DNA from: Trogon surrucura
Taxonomy: Eukaryota; Chordata; Aves; Trogoniformes; Trogonidae
NCBI GenBank assembly: GCA_020746105.1
Contig: CM036658.1
Location: 16,228,689-16,292,688, forward strand
Length of the DNA stretch: 64,000 nucleotides
Reading direction: 5' to 3'
This document shows positions 13,601 to 24,500 of the stretch, piece after piece; within the stretch, counting starts at the first letter, position 1, and every line of letters starts with the position of its first letter. The notes under the pieces are model-generated. The model was given only the letters and a program-made list of their open reading frames with translations, was not told the DNA's origin and made no database searches. The translations under genes and the position numbers were made by a program.

Positions 13601-14615
13601 AATATATCCAAACAAGCTGGGAGGAGTTTCCACCTGTGTTTTAAATCAGTGTGTGAAGCAGTCTGAAAAATACTTCTGTCTAGCTAATTATACTATTCAC
13701 ACGTGCTCTGTGGGAGAGGCCAAGCAGAGTGCTTTGAAATTGGCTTGAGAGTCTTAGTCCAGCTTTGGAGGCAGTGTGAGTATTATAATGACTGGACAGC
13801 CTTGGAGGAGCTCAGCACTGATTCTGCCTTAATGAATCCACATTCAGTATAAACTAACTTTTGGGAAAACAAAAGTCAAACCCCATAGACTTGAATACCT
13901 CTTTTTACAATGCTGAAAGAACACCTGATACAACTTTTCTTAAAATTCTATTCACAAACAAAAATTAGGAAATATTACTGGCAGATTTTGCATTCCCTTC
14001 AATGCCCTTTCAAGACATTTCAACAGTTGGTCCTGGATCCTAAATTAATATGAAGACCTCATCAGAATATAATCACCACTTTTGCACTTGTTCTACCACA
14101 CACAGAGTTGTCAGGTCATGTTACGTTATCCTATTTGGGGATAAGGAAAAATATGTGGTAGGAAAGCTTTGTTCATGAAACACTCTGCAGTGAAACAAGA
14201 GAACCAAGTTGCTAACACCACAGCAAATAAAACTATATTTTCTGCTCATACAGCGTTACATGCAGAAGCTGCATCCTGCATAAAGTACTGTTGCAATACA
14301 AGCAGTGGCACCACCACCAAGCAGTTTTGAGTGATCTCCACTGCTGATTTTTCCAAAGCTCTTTATTTTTGTGCTCATGTGTATCATTCCTGGAAAAGTA
14401 CTACAAAGTACAGGAAAGGATGGACAGTGCGTCTTTGAAGCTGGAAGATAAATCCAGCAATGCCTGGCCAACCAGTCTATTCAGAAGCAGAGGCCTACAG
14501 ATCCCACAATGGGAATCACCACACTGTGTGTTCTTTGTGACACCCAGTGAAGTAGGCACTGCAGACATCTGTACTGAACATAGTCATTACATTGAGTCAT
14601 TTGTAGATAACCTAA
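10651..14615. other. Unique AT-rich DNA, no confident gene
   Basis: No repeat family recognised apart from homopolymers. A 150-codon plus-strand frame at 11640-12092 is the longest in the window but matches no family I recognise and has no splice context. A frame of this length can be expected by chance in 64 kb of AT-rich DNA. The minus-strand frame at 12083-12268 begins with a hydrophobic stretch and ends in poly-Lys, encoded by the T-run at 12097-12120. Confidence 0.5.
12097..12120. repeat. Poly-T tract
   Basis: A near-pure T run with one C interruption. No target-site duplication or retrocopy body was recognised next to it. Confidence 0.85.
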
Positions 14616-15381
14616 TCATAGAACCATAGAATGGTTTAGGTTGGAAAGGACCTTAAAGATCATCTAATTCCAACACCCCTGCCATGGGCAGGGACATCAC
14701 CCACTAGTTCAGGTTGCTCAGAGCCCCATCCAGCCTGGCCTTGAACACTTTCAGGGAGGGGGCATCCACAGCTTCTCTGGGCACCCTATTCCAGGGCCTC
14801 ACCACCCTCATAGTGAATAACTTATATATAATCTAAATCTATCCTCTCTCAGTTTAAAGCCATTACACTTTGTCGTATCACTATATGCTCTTGTATAAAG
14901 ACCCTCTGCATCTTTCCATTCCATGAGAATACCACTATAAGGTCCTCCCAGAGTCTTCTCTTCTCCAGGCTCAACAGCCCCAACTACCTTAGCTGGTCTT
15001 CACAGGAGAGGTGCTCCAGTCCTCTGATTATCTTAATGGCCCTCCTTTGGACTCTCTCCAACAGGTCCATGTCCTTCTTCATGGGGCCTCAGAGCTGAAT
15101 ACAGTACTCCAGAGCAGAGCAGAAGGGGAGAATCATCTCCCTCAACCTGCTGGCCACATTTTTTTTTTTACGCAGCCCAGGATATGGTTGGCTTTCTAGA
15201 CTGCAGATGCACATTGCTGGGTCCTGTTGAGCTTCTCATCAACCAACACCCCCATGTCCTTCTTCTCTATGCTGCTCTCAATTAAGTCTTCGCTCAGCCT
15301 GTATCTGTGCTTGGGATTGCCCTGACACATGTGCAGGACCTTGCACTTGGCCTTGTTGAACTTCATGAGGTTTGCATGGGC
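14616..15381 (-). mobile_element. CR1 LINE fragment, 5'-truncated, antisense
   Basis: The left edge carries the reverse complement of the CR1 3' tail (ATCATAGAACCATAGAATGG). The 3' UTR follows, then the C-terminal part of ORF2 reverse transcriptase, read on the minus strand. Recognisable CR1 segments include the complement of the region encoding the motif around 'EYCVQ' and 'LERVQRR', and the 'VQGPAHVSG'-side region near 15300-15370. The copy is about 766 bp, so it lacks most of the roughly 4.5 kb full-length element, as is typical of CR1. No long frame survives; stops and small indels show it is old and inactive. The 15011-15199 plus-strand open frame is only a shadow. Confidence 0.95.
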
Positions 15382-18142
15382 AAAGATGAATTTGTTTGCC
15401 TAATGGCATTCAGTTCAGCAGCATCAAAAGAATAAATAGACTTGCACACCCTAATTCCTAGTTGCAGGTGCACTCAACATCCTACCTGTCCCTTTGACAC
15501 TACTGTACAAGAATGATAAGGCTGCACAAACAAGAGCTTCGCTTCATCACAGTGGAACATCATGTAGCAAAACTGTGTTGTTCTAGAAGCATAAGAATCC
15601 CTAAAGTCCAGGTTTCCCCTGGTTGTGTCCTGTGGTTGACTGTAAACTCACGTCAAGTTTATTCAGGTACTTCCAGGGCCTTCCTGCAGAGAGATTCCCT
15701 GCGTCTAATAAATCCCAAGCTCTCTTTCAATGGCATTATTTACCGACTCTCCTTCCTCTATCTGGGTAGTATTTACTGTAGTAGTTGTCTTTGACATCTG
15801 TCTTCCTGTCATACTTGATTTAAATAACCCAGGTTATTAGAGACAACATATGGATTAACTCATATATACTGAAATTAGTTTCATAGGAATATATGTGACA
15901 GGAAACAAGACTAAAATAATCTTTGAAACTTTTAGGAGGTGAATGACAGCATCTATAAAATCTCTTAACAGCAACTATTAATACCACAGTATCACAATGC
16001 CAGCCCCTGCGGTTACCAAAGGAATTTCCTGGGAGCTGATCAGCTTTCTTCCTCTCCTCTGAAATCATATGGGAATGTCCTTGAAGCAAATATATCATTG
16101 TAGGAAATAATTAAGGAAAGGGCAAAGGGGAAGAAAGAATGACTTATGTAATGTAGATAAAACACTTGCTGTAAGTGAGCTTGTGGTTTCCAGTCAAAGT
16201 TATGTATTGGTAGAGGACTCAATTTTCAGATCTAACCTCTTCTCCAGTAGCTGTGTTGGAAGCACACAAGGTAGGCCAGTGCCTGGACTTCAGCAGAAAG
16301 GAGAGAAAAAAACTGTGTGGCACTAGGGTGACTTCTCAAGTCAACCGAGGCATGAGCTACCAGCTCTTCACAGTTCTGCACCTTGGAGGATCATAAGGCT
16401 GAAGAATTCAGCCTAGCCTGAACATAGCCAGCAACTCCAGGGCCTGTAAGATCATGTCTTGACATCCTGTATTGTGCATATAATGCCATCCTCCCTGAAA
16501 AAAAGAGGAATACGGGATGTGGAAAATGACTTGGCAGTTGGTATGCAGCTGCTCAGAAGAAGAAAACTGGAGCAAGCCAGACAGAATACAAGAATATTGC
16601 TAAATTAATGCAAACTTGTCTAATAGTACATAGAAGGAAAAAAAAAAAAAACAAAGAAAAAAAACAAGCGAAAACCCCAAAACTTACCTACTGGTAATAC
16701 ACAAATACAGAAAAAAAAAAATTACTAATGCCATTGTGCATTACCATTTTAGGGGAAGTAAGCCCTTCTAGATAAATCTGACTTCATTCTGTAAGAGTTG
16801 GGTAAAATATCTTGGCTAACAGCCAGCAGGGAACCATCAGTGAACAGAGATATTTGCACAGGGGATCTATGAGGCCATATACATTCCACTTAGGGGAATG
16901 AAGCCTCACAGGACTCTACACAGCACCATCTACTTCAGTGAGGACCACTGTCCAGCTACAGATGCAGAAGCTCCACGGTTGTGCCTTCAGAGCTTACGCA
17001 GAGCTGCACTGTTTCCCCTGGAAATGGTAAAGTTCAAGAGAAACTTCTGGACATCCAGGATGCTTCCTTCGTTGTAAGTAACAACGACTACAGCAAAATG
17101 AAAACAGCAGCATAAGAATTCAGAGCCAATGTCTCAGCAACAGTCAGTAGGAGGAAACTTGCTAAAAAACAGGAAAGGCAGATGAGACGAAGGAATTGTT
17201 AAGAAGAAAAAATTATTTGTCTAAACTATAATCTCCACCTTTCATAGAAACCCATCTAAAGCTGGTTTAAATAAAGAACAGCATCTTGTGCAGGCCACTG
17301 GGCAGAAACACTCTCCCAGAAGCATGCATATCTGGTATGCAGATGTCTGGTCTGGTACACACTGGCCCAAACCTTTGCAGTTAATTTCTTATTTTGTCTC
17401 CACCATTACAGATGGGAAACATCAAATGTTTTTTTCTATGAAAGCAACGTACTAAACAACTAAGAAAAGCAATCCAAGTCATTAGGCTTACCTATTCCTA
17501 CAGCCATACTATTGTAATGTGGCTAGACAGACCATCCTCTGTTATCCCACACTAGTCTCTTAGTCCTGATCTTTCTAATACTGCTAAATGATTTCTGCAC
17601 TGTGGAAGAAGATCCAGAAACTGCTGGGTGCAGCCATGCTACCTATACATGTATATAGGTCTCAGAATAATTTACATTGCTTACATCTGGCCACTGTAAT
17701 CTGAAAGGCACAAACACTGAACCTGCAGTGGATTAACTGAAGGTGCTCAGTCACTTCCCTATTTATGCAACTGAACTTCTCAATATTTTTGAGCAACGGA
17801 AGAATTAAAAAAATAAACCAAAAGCTAATGTATTTTGACATTTAAATTACTCATCCACGACCTTCATAAAAAGAAAATTATTTGGCATGCTGTTGCCAAA
17901 ATATGGCAGTATGAACATTTATGTAGGTGAACTAATATAATCACAAAACTATCGAGCTTCTCTGTAAGCTGATGTAGAGCACCAAGTTCTGTGTTTAGAC
18001 TCAGTATAGTGCTAGTGCAGTCTTTAGCTTACATGAAGTTTACACCAGTTCACAGTTTCATAAGCAAAAATGTATAGAGTGACATTTGCTTTAAACTAAT
18101 ATAGGTTTATTCCAAAAGCACAAGTGGCCTTTTGTTGCACGG
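15382..18142. other. Unique AT-rich DNA, no gene seen
   Basis: No recognised repeat body. An A-rich tract occurs at about 16638-16680 and a small imperfect palindrome around 17641-17660. Open frames at 15513-15794 (+), 15820-16098 (-) and 16040-16222 (-) lack any recognisable family or splice signal. Confidence 0.55.
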
Positions 18143-18904
18143 TGTCACAGGTTAGGGCTGGGCCGGCCACTGAAAGCTAACAGATGCTCTCTAACCACCC
18201 TCCTTCCCCAAATGGGAAGGAAAAGAGAATGAGGCAGGGACTTACAGATTAGAAAACTAAAACAGCTTTAATACATAAACAAACAAAAATCTAATACGGA
18301 AATAATAAAAATAGAGAACTATATGCAAATATATACAAATCCAATATCGAACCAGACTGCCATCCTGCCCCGACAGCAATCCCCACTGATGCTGCAGAGC
18401 AGGTGACACTGGGGAAGCCCCGGGCTCACGGCCAGAGGGGAGCTGGGTACAGGAGCTGGATTTGGGAACTCAGGATTGGGATCAAAGGCAGAAGATCAGA
18501 CGGAGTCCTCCTTTGAGGCCAGTCATTGCAGAAGAAGGCCTAACCCCCGTGATCCCTCAGTTTTATAGCGAATATGATGTATATGGAATGGAATACTCTT
18601 GCTGGTCACCTGTCCTCTCTGTTAACCCCTGGCGGTGCAAGCTTTTACATCCTTGTGACCCCTCTTACTCCCCAGCACCCCCAGTGTGGCACACAAGAGC
18701 CAGCAGAGGCCTTGGTCACTATAGGAATAAGTATCAGCAAGAGCCTTTCTGCATTCCAGTCCCAAGCAGTGACTGTAAACATCAGGTGTCACTGTCTGCA
18801 AAAGCATACTGCTAACCTCAGAAACTGCAGTCTCTTAGAAAAGACTGAGCTGAAAAGTAAAAATCACTGAACAGAATTGTTTCTGTTTAGCTCAAACCAG
18901 AACA
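18143..18904 (-). mobile_element. Solo LTR of an ERVL-type endogenous retrovirus
   Basis: Read on the minus strand, the element starts TGTTCTGGTTTGAGCT (18904) and ends CTAACCTGTGACA (18143), the TG...CA ends of an LTR. The TGTTCTGGTTT start is characteristic of avian ERVL-like LTRs. Inside, in the expected order, are a TATA-like box (TATAAAA at 18561-18567) and an ATTAAA polyadenylation signal (18267-18272). The flanking bases CACGG (left) and CACAG (right) form a plausible 5-bp target-site duplication with one difference. No gag, pol or env sequence adjoins it, so it is a solo LTR left by recombination. Open frames at 18462-18870 are LTR shadows, not genes. Confidence 0.85.
18561..18567 (-). 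promoter_or_regulatory. LTR TATA-like box
   Basis: TATAAAA on the minus strand inside the solo LTR, upstream of its ATTAAA signal, in the position expected for the U3 promoter. It could still nucleate minus-strand transcription towards lower coordinates. Confidence 0.5.
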
Positions 18905-19738
18905 CACAGAATACTGTATTCTAACTTAAACAAAGTGGCTCCATTACATGGATTATAAGGTACGGAGTCACTGAAGCTAAATGTGAAACGGGACTAAATA
19001 AAACCACTTCATTCAAAACAGATAGTACTTCTCCATCACAGCCGATGGACAGAAATGCTTTACTCAAGTCCTCATACTTGAACACTGAAGTCAAAAGTAA
19101 ACTCAAACTAACTAAAAAAATATAATTAAAAGACCAGATCTGCAAACATTAATCTGGAGGCTGTTCATTCCTAGAACAGTAGATGTGTGCATACCACTTC
19201 TGTAAAAATTTGCACTAATTTCAGCTAAAACTGAGCTCTTTGATCCTTCTTTGTGTCTTTTGCCCTACTTGAAAAACTGCCGGTCCTTCCATTGGGATAT
19301 TCTAAATCGGGACTACTATGGACACACGCATGAGATGCCTGCAGAGAACTTTCTTAAGGACTGAAACCCTATGAATACTACATTGCCACAGAACTGCATC
19401 GCCTACATTTGAAAATTGACTGACTGACCGAGAAAAGACAAAACAAGGTTTGGGCTAAAAAAGTTGCTTTTACTCTTTTATGCACTCTTCTTCACACAAC
19501 AGCAAGCAACAGCCTCTGCTGCACACTCCTATATATAGACCCCTGGTACAAAAAAAATGAAAAGTGAAGCCCACTGATGATCTATGACACTATGACAAGC
19601 TATCATCAGCAATGCGTACTTCTGACTGACAGTGCAGTACCTGTGGATTTTTATTGTCCTGTGAATACATACACAAAATGCAAAAACCTTCAGCTGCATG
19701 ACTTCCAAGGGATAAGCGGGAAGAGGTAAGGGAAAACA
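18905..19738. other. Unique AT-rich DNA between LTR and CR1
   Basis: No gene or repeat recognised. The open frames at 18921-19145 and 19590-19811 (both minus) have no support. Confidence 0.55.
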
Positions 19739-20485
19739 GAATCACAGAATTGCCTAGATAGGAAAAGATCTTCAAGATCATTGAGTCCAACCAGTAACCT
19801 AACACTGACAAGTCCTTAACTAAACCATGTTCGTAAGCACTATGTTTACACGACTTTTAAAAGCCTCCAGGGATGGGGACTCCACCACTGCCCCGGGCAA
19901 CCTGTTCCAACGCCTGATACCCCTTTCAATAAAAAAATTCTTCCTAATATTCGATCCAAACCTCCCCTGGCACAACTTGAGGCCATTTCCTCTAGCCCTG
20001 TCATTTGTTACTTGGTTGAACAGTTTGATCCCCATGTGTCTACAACCTCTTTTAAGGTAGTTATAGAGCGATAAGGTTTCCCCTCAGACTCCTTTTTCTC
20101 CAGGCTGAACAAGCCAGTTCTCTCAGCTGCTCCTCATAAGTCACGTGCTTTAGACCCTTCATCAGCTTCATTGCCCTTCTCTGGACATGCTCCAGTACCT
20201 CAATATCCTTCTTGTAGTGAGGGGCCCAAAGCTGAACACAGTACTTGAGATGCAGCATCATCAGTGCCAAATACAGGGGGACAATCACCTCTCTACTCTT
20301 GTTGGTGACACTATTTTACACTATTCCAGGATGCCGTTGGCCTTCTTGGCCACCTGGGCACACTTCCCGGCCCATGTTCAGCCGGCTGCCCATCAACACC
20401 CTCTGCTGAGAAGCTTTCCCCCCACTCCTTGCCAAGACTGTAGTGCTGCTGGAGGTTGTTGTGGCAATAGTGATGGTTCAGGGTT
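19739..20485 (-). mobile_element. CR1 LINE fragment with ORF2 remnants, antisense
   Basis: The left edge is the reverse complement of a CR1 3' end (GAATCACAGAATTGCC). Proceeding right, the minus strand encodes the last part of CR1 ORF2. One frame (20061-20288) carries the thumb and C-terminal segment with '[20 protein letters not shown]' and '[11 protein letters not shown]'. A second frame (19820-20035) carries the terminal 'FFIERGIRRWNRLPGAVVES'. The two lie in different reading frames, so at least one frameshift separates them. Similarity continues weakly to about 20485. It is 5'-truncated, non-autonomous and inactive. CR1 reverse transcriptase normally copies the element at target sites by target-primed reverse transcription. 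Confidence 0.95.
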
Positions 20486-21366
20486 AGAATCTAGGAAAGA
20501 GCATTCTTGGCATTTTTCCTGGCAGTTATCTTACATGTTTCCTTTCTGAAGTCATCTAGTTTATCGGCCTGATCACTTCAGAATGTATTACTTGGTAACA
20601 TGGGTACTCAAAAAATTTAGAAGTTTCAAACTCCACTCTTTCAGCATTAGTCATAGTGAGGACCTGCAACATACTCCATTCTTGCATGGCAGAGCGTCTA
20701 CTGGACAACTACTATGGCAGAAAGGGCCACGTGAGAAGGTTGTGATGGGCTGGCTCTTGGATACCTTCAGAGTCAACAAGGAGTAATGTCAACTCTCTGT
20801 ATAGCCTCATGCACCTAGGGACCTGACCTTTTACACTGGTTAACCTTCAAACCACCTGAGCCATGGGATCATCCTGGTTGTCTCCCCATACTCTTGAGGA
20901 AAGTTTTGCTGCATCCCTAGTGTGCCTTTTGAGACAGAGCACTTGGGTTCATAAGCGGAGCTCTGCCAACACCCAGCCACAGGAACCTGCACAGGCAGTG
21001 AGCAGGGACAGCTAGAGGACATCACAGGGGAGGAAGGACGCCTTTCGTGGGTGTTGAGTACATTTGCTGTGGACAAAGACACCTCTTCAGAATTAAATCC
21101 ACATCCTATACTGTCACAGACCCACTGTGTGTGCGGTCTTACTCAAGCCTAGTTACTTTGCTGAAACACAGATGGCACAGGAAAAGACACAGTTCTTCTA
21201 GAGGACCAAGTAAAGGCTTAAAACAGATGAATCATGCTTTCCAACAAAGTCAAAAAAAAAAGCAATATTATCAATTATTTTTTAAAACTCTCTCGTTTAA
21301 ACAAAAAAAAAAATATAATGAAATTAACTAAAAATTGATAATCTCACTTCCCGTTCGGTCCTCATG
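20486..21366. other. Unique DNA, no gene seen
   Basis: No repeat or exon recognised. Short frames at 20583-20786 (+), 20840-21082 (-) and 21047-21331 (+) show no family. The last ends in poly-Lys from A-runs. Confidence 0.55.
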
Positions 21367-21480
21367 TGTTGCCTGATCTAGTTGAGAGGTGTCCCTGCCC
21401 ATGACAGTGAGGTTGGATTAAATGACCTCTAAGGTCCCTTCCAGCCTGGGCCGTTCTATGATTCTATGATGATTCTATGA
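21367..21480 (+). mobile_element. CR1 3'-end fragment
   Basis: A sense-strand CR1 3' UTR (TTGCCTGATCTAGTTGAGAG ... GGTTGGATTAAATGACCTCT) ends in the diagnostic tail TTCTATGATTCTATGATGAT. Only the last 110 bases or so of the element are present. Confidence 0.9.
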
Positions 21481-21507
21481 CTCTTAAAACACAGCATTTC
21501 TTTTTTT

Positions 21508-21530
21508 TATACATATATATATATATATAC
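21508..21530. repeat. (TA)n microsatellite
   Basis: A short TA dinucleotide run with one C near its start and one at its end. It lies 27 bases downstream of a CR1 tail. Confidence 0.85.
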
Positions 21531-24500
21531 AGTGTGCCTTTAGGAATATATGAGATCTTAGAGAAAGCTTCTCTCAGTCTGAGAGAAAACCAAACCTTAC
21601 TAGAGCTCTTTGTCAGTCCCATTCCACTAACATGGTTATATTTCTTTAAGAAGGCTATACTTCTTGTACCATATGTTCTTCCAGTTTTTTGCTTTCACCT
21701 ACACATTTTGCTTTTGCAAGCAATAGCTTCAGACTTGTATTTTTCCACTGTAAACTGACATCACCCCAAAACCTGCCCCTTAACTATTCAAGGGCATGTA
21801 GGCGCAAAAAAAATATTGTCCTAAGCAGATTGGGTGTGGTATCTGAATGTTGCACATTCCTTCAGTTAATTGAAAATGATATCTCTCTTTTCAAAGGTTC
21901 AGTAAACAAATGGCTTGGCAGAAAGACATTGAGAAATAAGCCAGAAATACCTGTTTCAAATAACTTTTATTTCAAGTATGCCATTCATACATACATTGAC
22001 ATGCTACAGAATTTCTGATGGTGTAAGCCAACGTACTTGGTTAAAAGGAAGAGGAAGAAAAATCATGAAGTAGGGCACTACCAAAAGCTAAAAACTTGGC
22101 TGTGAGCCACAAAGAAGATCTATATGTACAGTTTTACTAATTGGGATGAATCATCACAACATTGAGACCCACATCAGTGCAAAACAACAGAAATCCCTTC
22201 TCCTCCTCCCCTCCCCCCCCGCCTTTATTTTTCCTCTCCAGAAGACCCATTTGTGGGAAACATACTCTCCATGACATGTCTTGTCTACTGCTGACATGCA
22301 GCTGTTCCATAGCACAGGTTTGGGGAAATTTATGAGCCTCTATGAATACTATTATTATTTCATTTATTGACCAAGGCACACTTACCTGAAAAACAGTCTT
22401 CCATAACACTGATTCATTAAAACTGCATACACATTCACAGACACCAAATACACTTTTGGGAGTTCTTCAAATAATAACAAAGGGATTACTCTGAAGAAGT
22501 CTGCTGAACTTAAGAAAAAGTATTTACATAGTGAGATATGCTGACTTTGAAATAGCCTCTTTCTTACAAACACTGTAAAAGCACAGCCTTATTTTTAGGG
22601 GTTTTAATGTTAATTCTTAAGCCTCCCTTACATGCAACCACACTACCACTATTTTCCACAAATTTCAACATTTGCTATCAAGTCTTAAAAGTAGTATCCC
22701 AGATACTTTTTACTTCAGCTTTTGCTGCATTCATGGGTTTGCTGCTGAAAACTTAAGACAGTCTGCTTCTCAGTTAAGAGAGATGGAAATTTTCAGAACA
22801 ACAGAGATGGACACAATAGAGAAGGTTAATTTCACCTAAGTGCTGTTGGCACAGCTGAATACACTGCACAACAACAAGAAAACAACAAACGTTCTGCACA
22901 CCCCAGCTCTCGCGAGCCAGCTTGACTCTTTCCTCTGCCATCACACAACAGGCAGCGACCCTGGACAAGAACTCTTCTCCAGGCTATAATGTCAGTGCTG
23001 TCTAGTCCAGACTTCAAACTGCAGGCATGCCTGTTTGTCTGTCGGGCTGGAGAAAGAATTTTCTTAATAGTTCTACTTCAAATGGTCAATGGGTAACAAA
23101 TGCTTCCCATGATGCACTGAGCACCCACTATATCCTTTTGGCTGGGCACAGCCCATCTCCCAGAACCAGTGGTTTGTTGATTCATTTGGTACAACAAGTT
23201 CAGGAGCTTTGAGTAAAGTCTGTGTTCTCGCAACAGCCTACTTCCAAATTTAACATCAGACAACGGGAAAAAAAAGAGATAATTTTAACACTAGTATTAA
23301 AAAGAAAAATGCATAGCTCCAGTGTCCCAAAAAAAAGGTAAAATGTCAGCTTTTCAGAAAGGCTGTGTCACCCACAGAGAGGGAGCAGCATATGTGCTGT
23401 TCCCCAGAGGTACCAGTTCATTTCTCTGCATTACCCTTAAATGATAACCCACTCCTTCCAGGAGCTGCCATGTTGGTGTGATCAGATTAAACGGAATTTT
23501 TATTCACAGTCACGAGGCTCCTCGCTGCTCTCTGATCTCAGCACAGAAGGTCAACTGCATAAATACCAGGCAACTGAAACTGCAGAGTTATGACCAGACA
23601 TCCTGTTTGCTGTGAATTCTATTTTTAATACTTTTATGATATTAATAACTGGAACTCCTGGTTTAACCAGATTGCTTTTTGTTACAGTTTATCCTGCAGT
23701 TACACCAAAACCACTTCATCAGAGATCCCTGTGTGTACAGATTCTACTTCTCACTGTCAATTTTAAGCTTTCACCTGCTCAAGCTCCCTGCTCCTGCATT
23801 TCAAAAGCTTTGCAGACTTCTCTGAGAAGCGAAGACAGAGGTTTTCGTAAAGTTTTCAGAAGGGTCCCCATTATCTAATCTTTGTGTGCTTAGTCAAAGA
23901 AGATTTTTAACACTTGGTTTCTGCATGGGAGCCAAAACATTAGAAAGGATAGAGAAGTCAAAACATTTATGCAGAGATTTCCTAATGGTGAGCTAGCCAG
24001 GAACTGTGAAGGCTGGGAACTGCTACACGCCACACCCTCAACATCCACTGGGAGACAAATAAATACTCCTATTTGGAAAAAAATCCGTTCTTAACAAGGA
24101 CAGGTACTCCTTCCCTGACAGTGTGGATCCCATCTAAACTCAGGTTCACTTCCTACACTGTCTTTTTCTTAACCTGCTTCTTCTTTCTCTTTAAGGTAAT
24201 AACCAGGCAGGACCTCTCTTAGCCCCCTGAGTTTAAATATTCTTTCACTACTCCTTAGTGGATGCACTCCTCTGACACACACTTCAAGCTCAGGTGCTCC
24301 TGCTGAAAGGTAATCAGCTGTCTCTGGCCTTCCCCCAGTTTACCAACCATCATGTCAATTGATCTAGCAATGGTTTTAATTTTAAAAGAGCTTTTTGACT
24401 AAGCATTCACATTGACTGGCTTATACACAAAATACTCAGTCTCTTGCTCAGTTCAAACATAACTTCTCTCCCTGTATGAACTGCAGATTCACGCAACAAG

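Noticed and set aside
18462-18870. 117- and 98-codon plus-strand frames and a minus-strand frame
   Set aside because: All lie inside the solo LTR and have no relation to retroviral proteins; they are accidental frames.
19827-20549. Plus-strand frames of 77 and 120 codons
   Set aside because: They are shadows antisense to CR1 ORF2, which reads on the minus strand.
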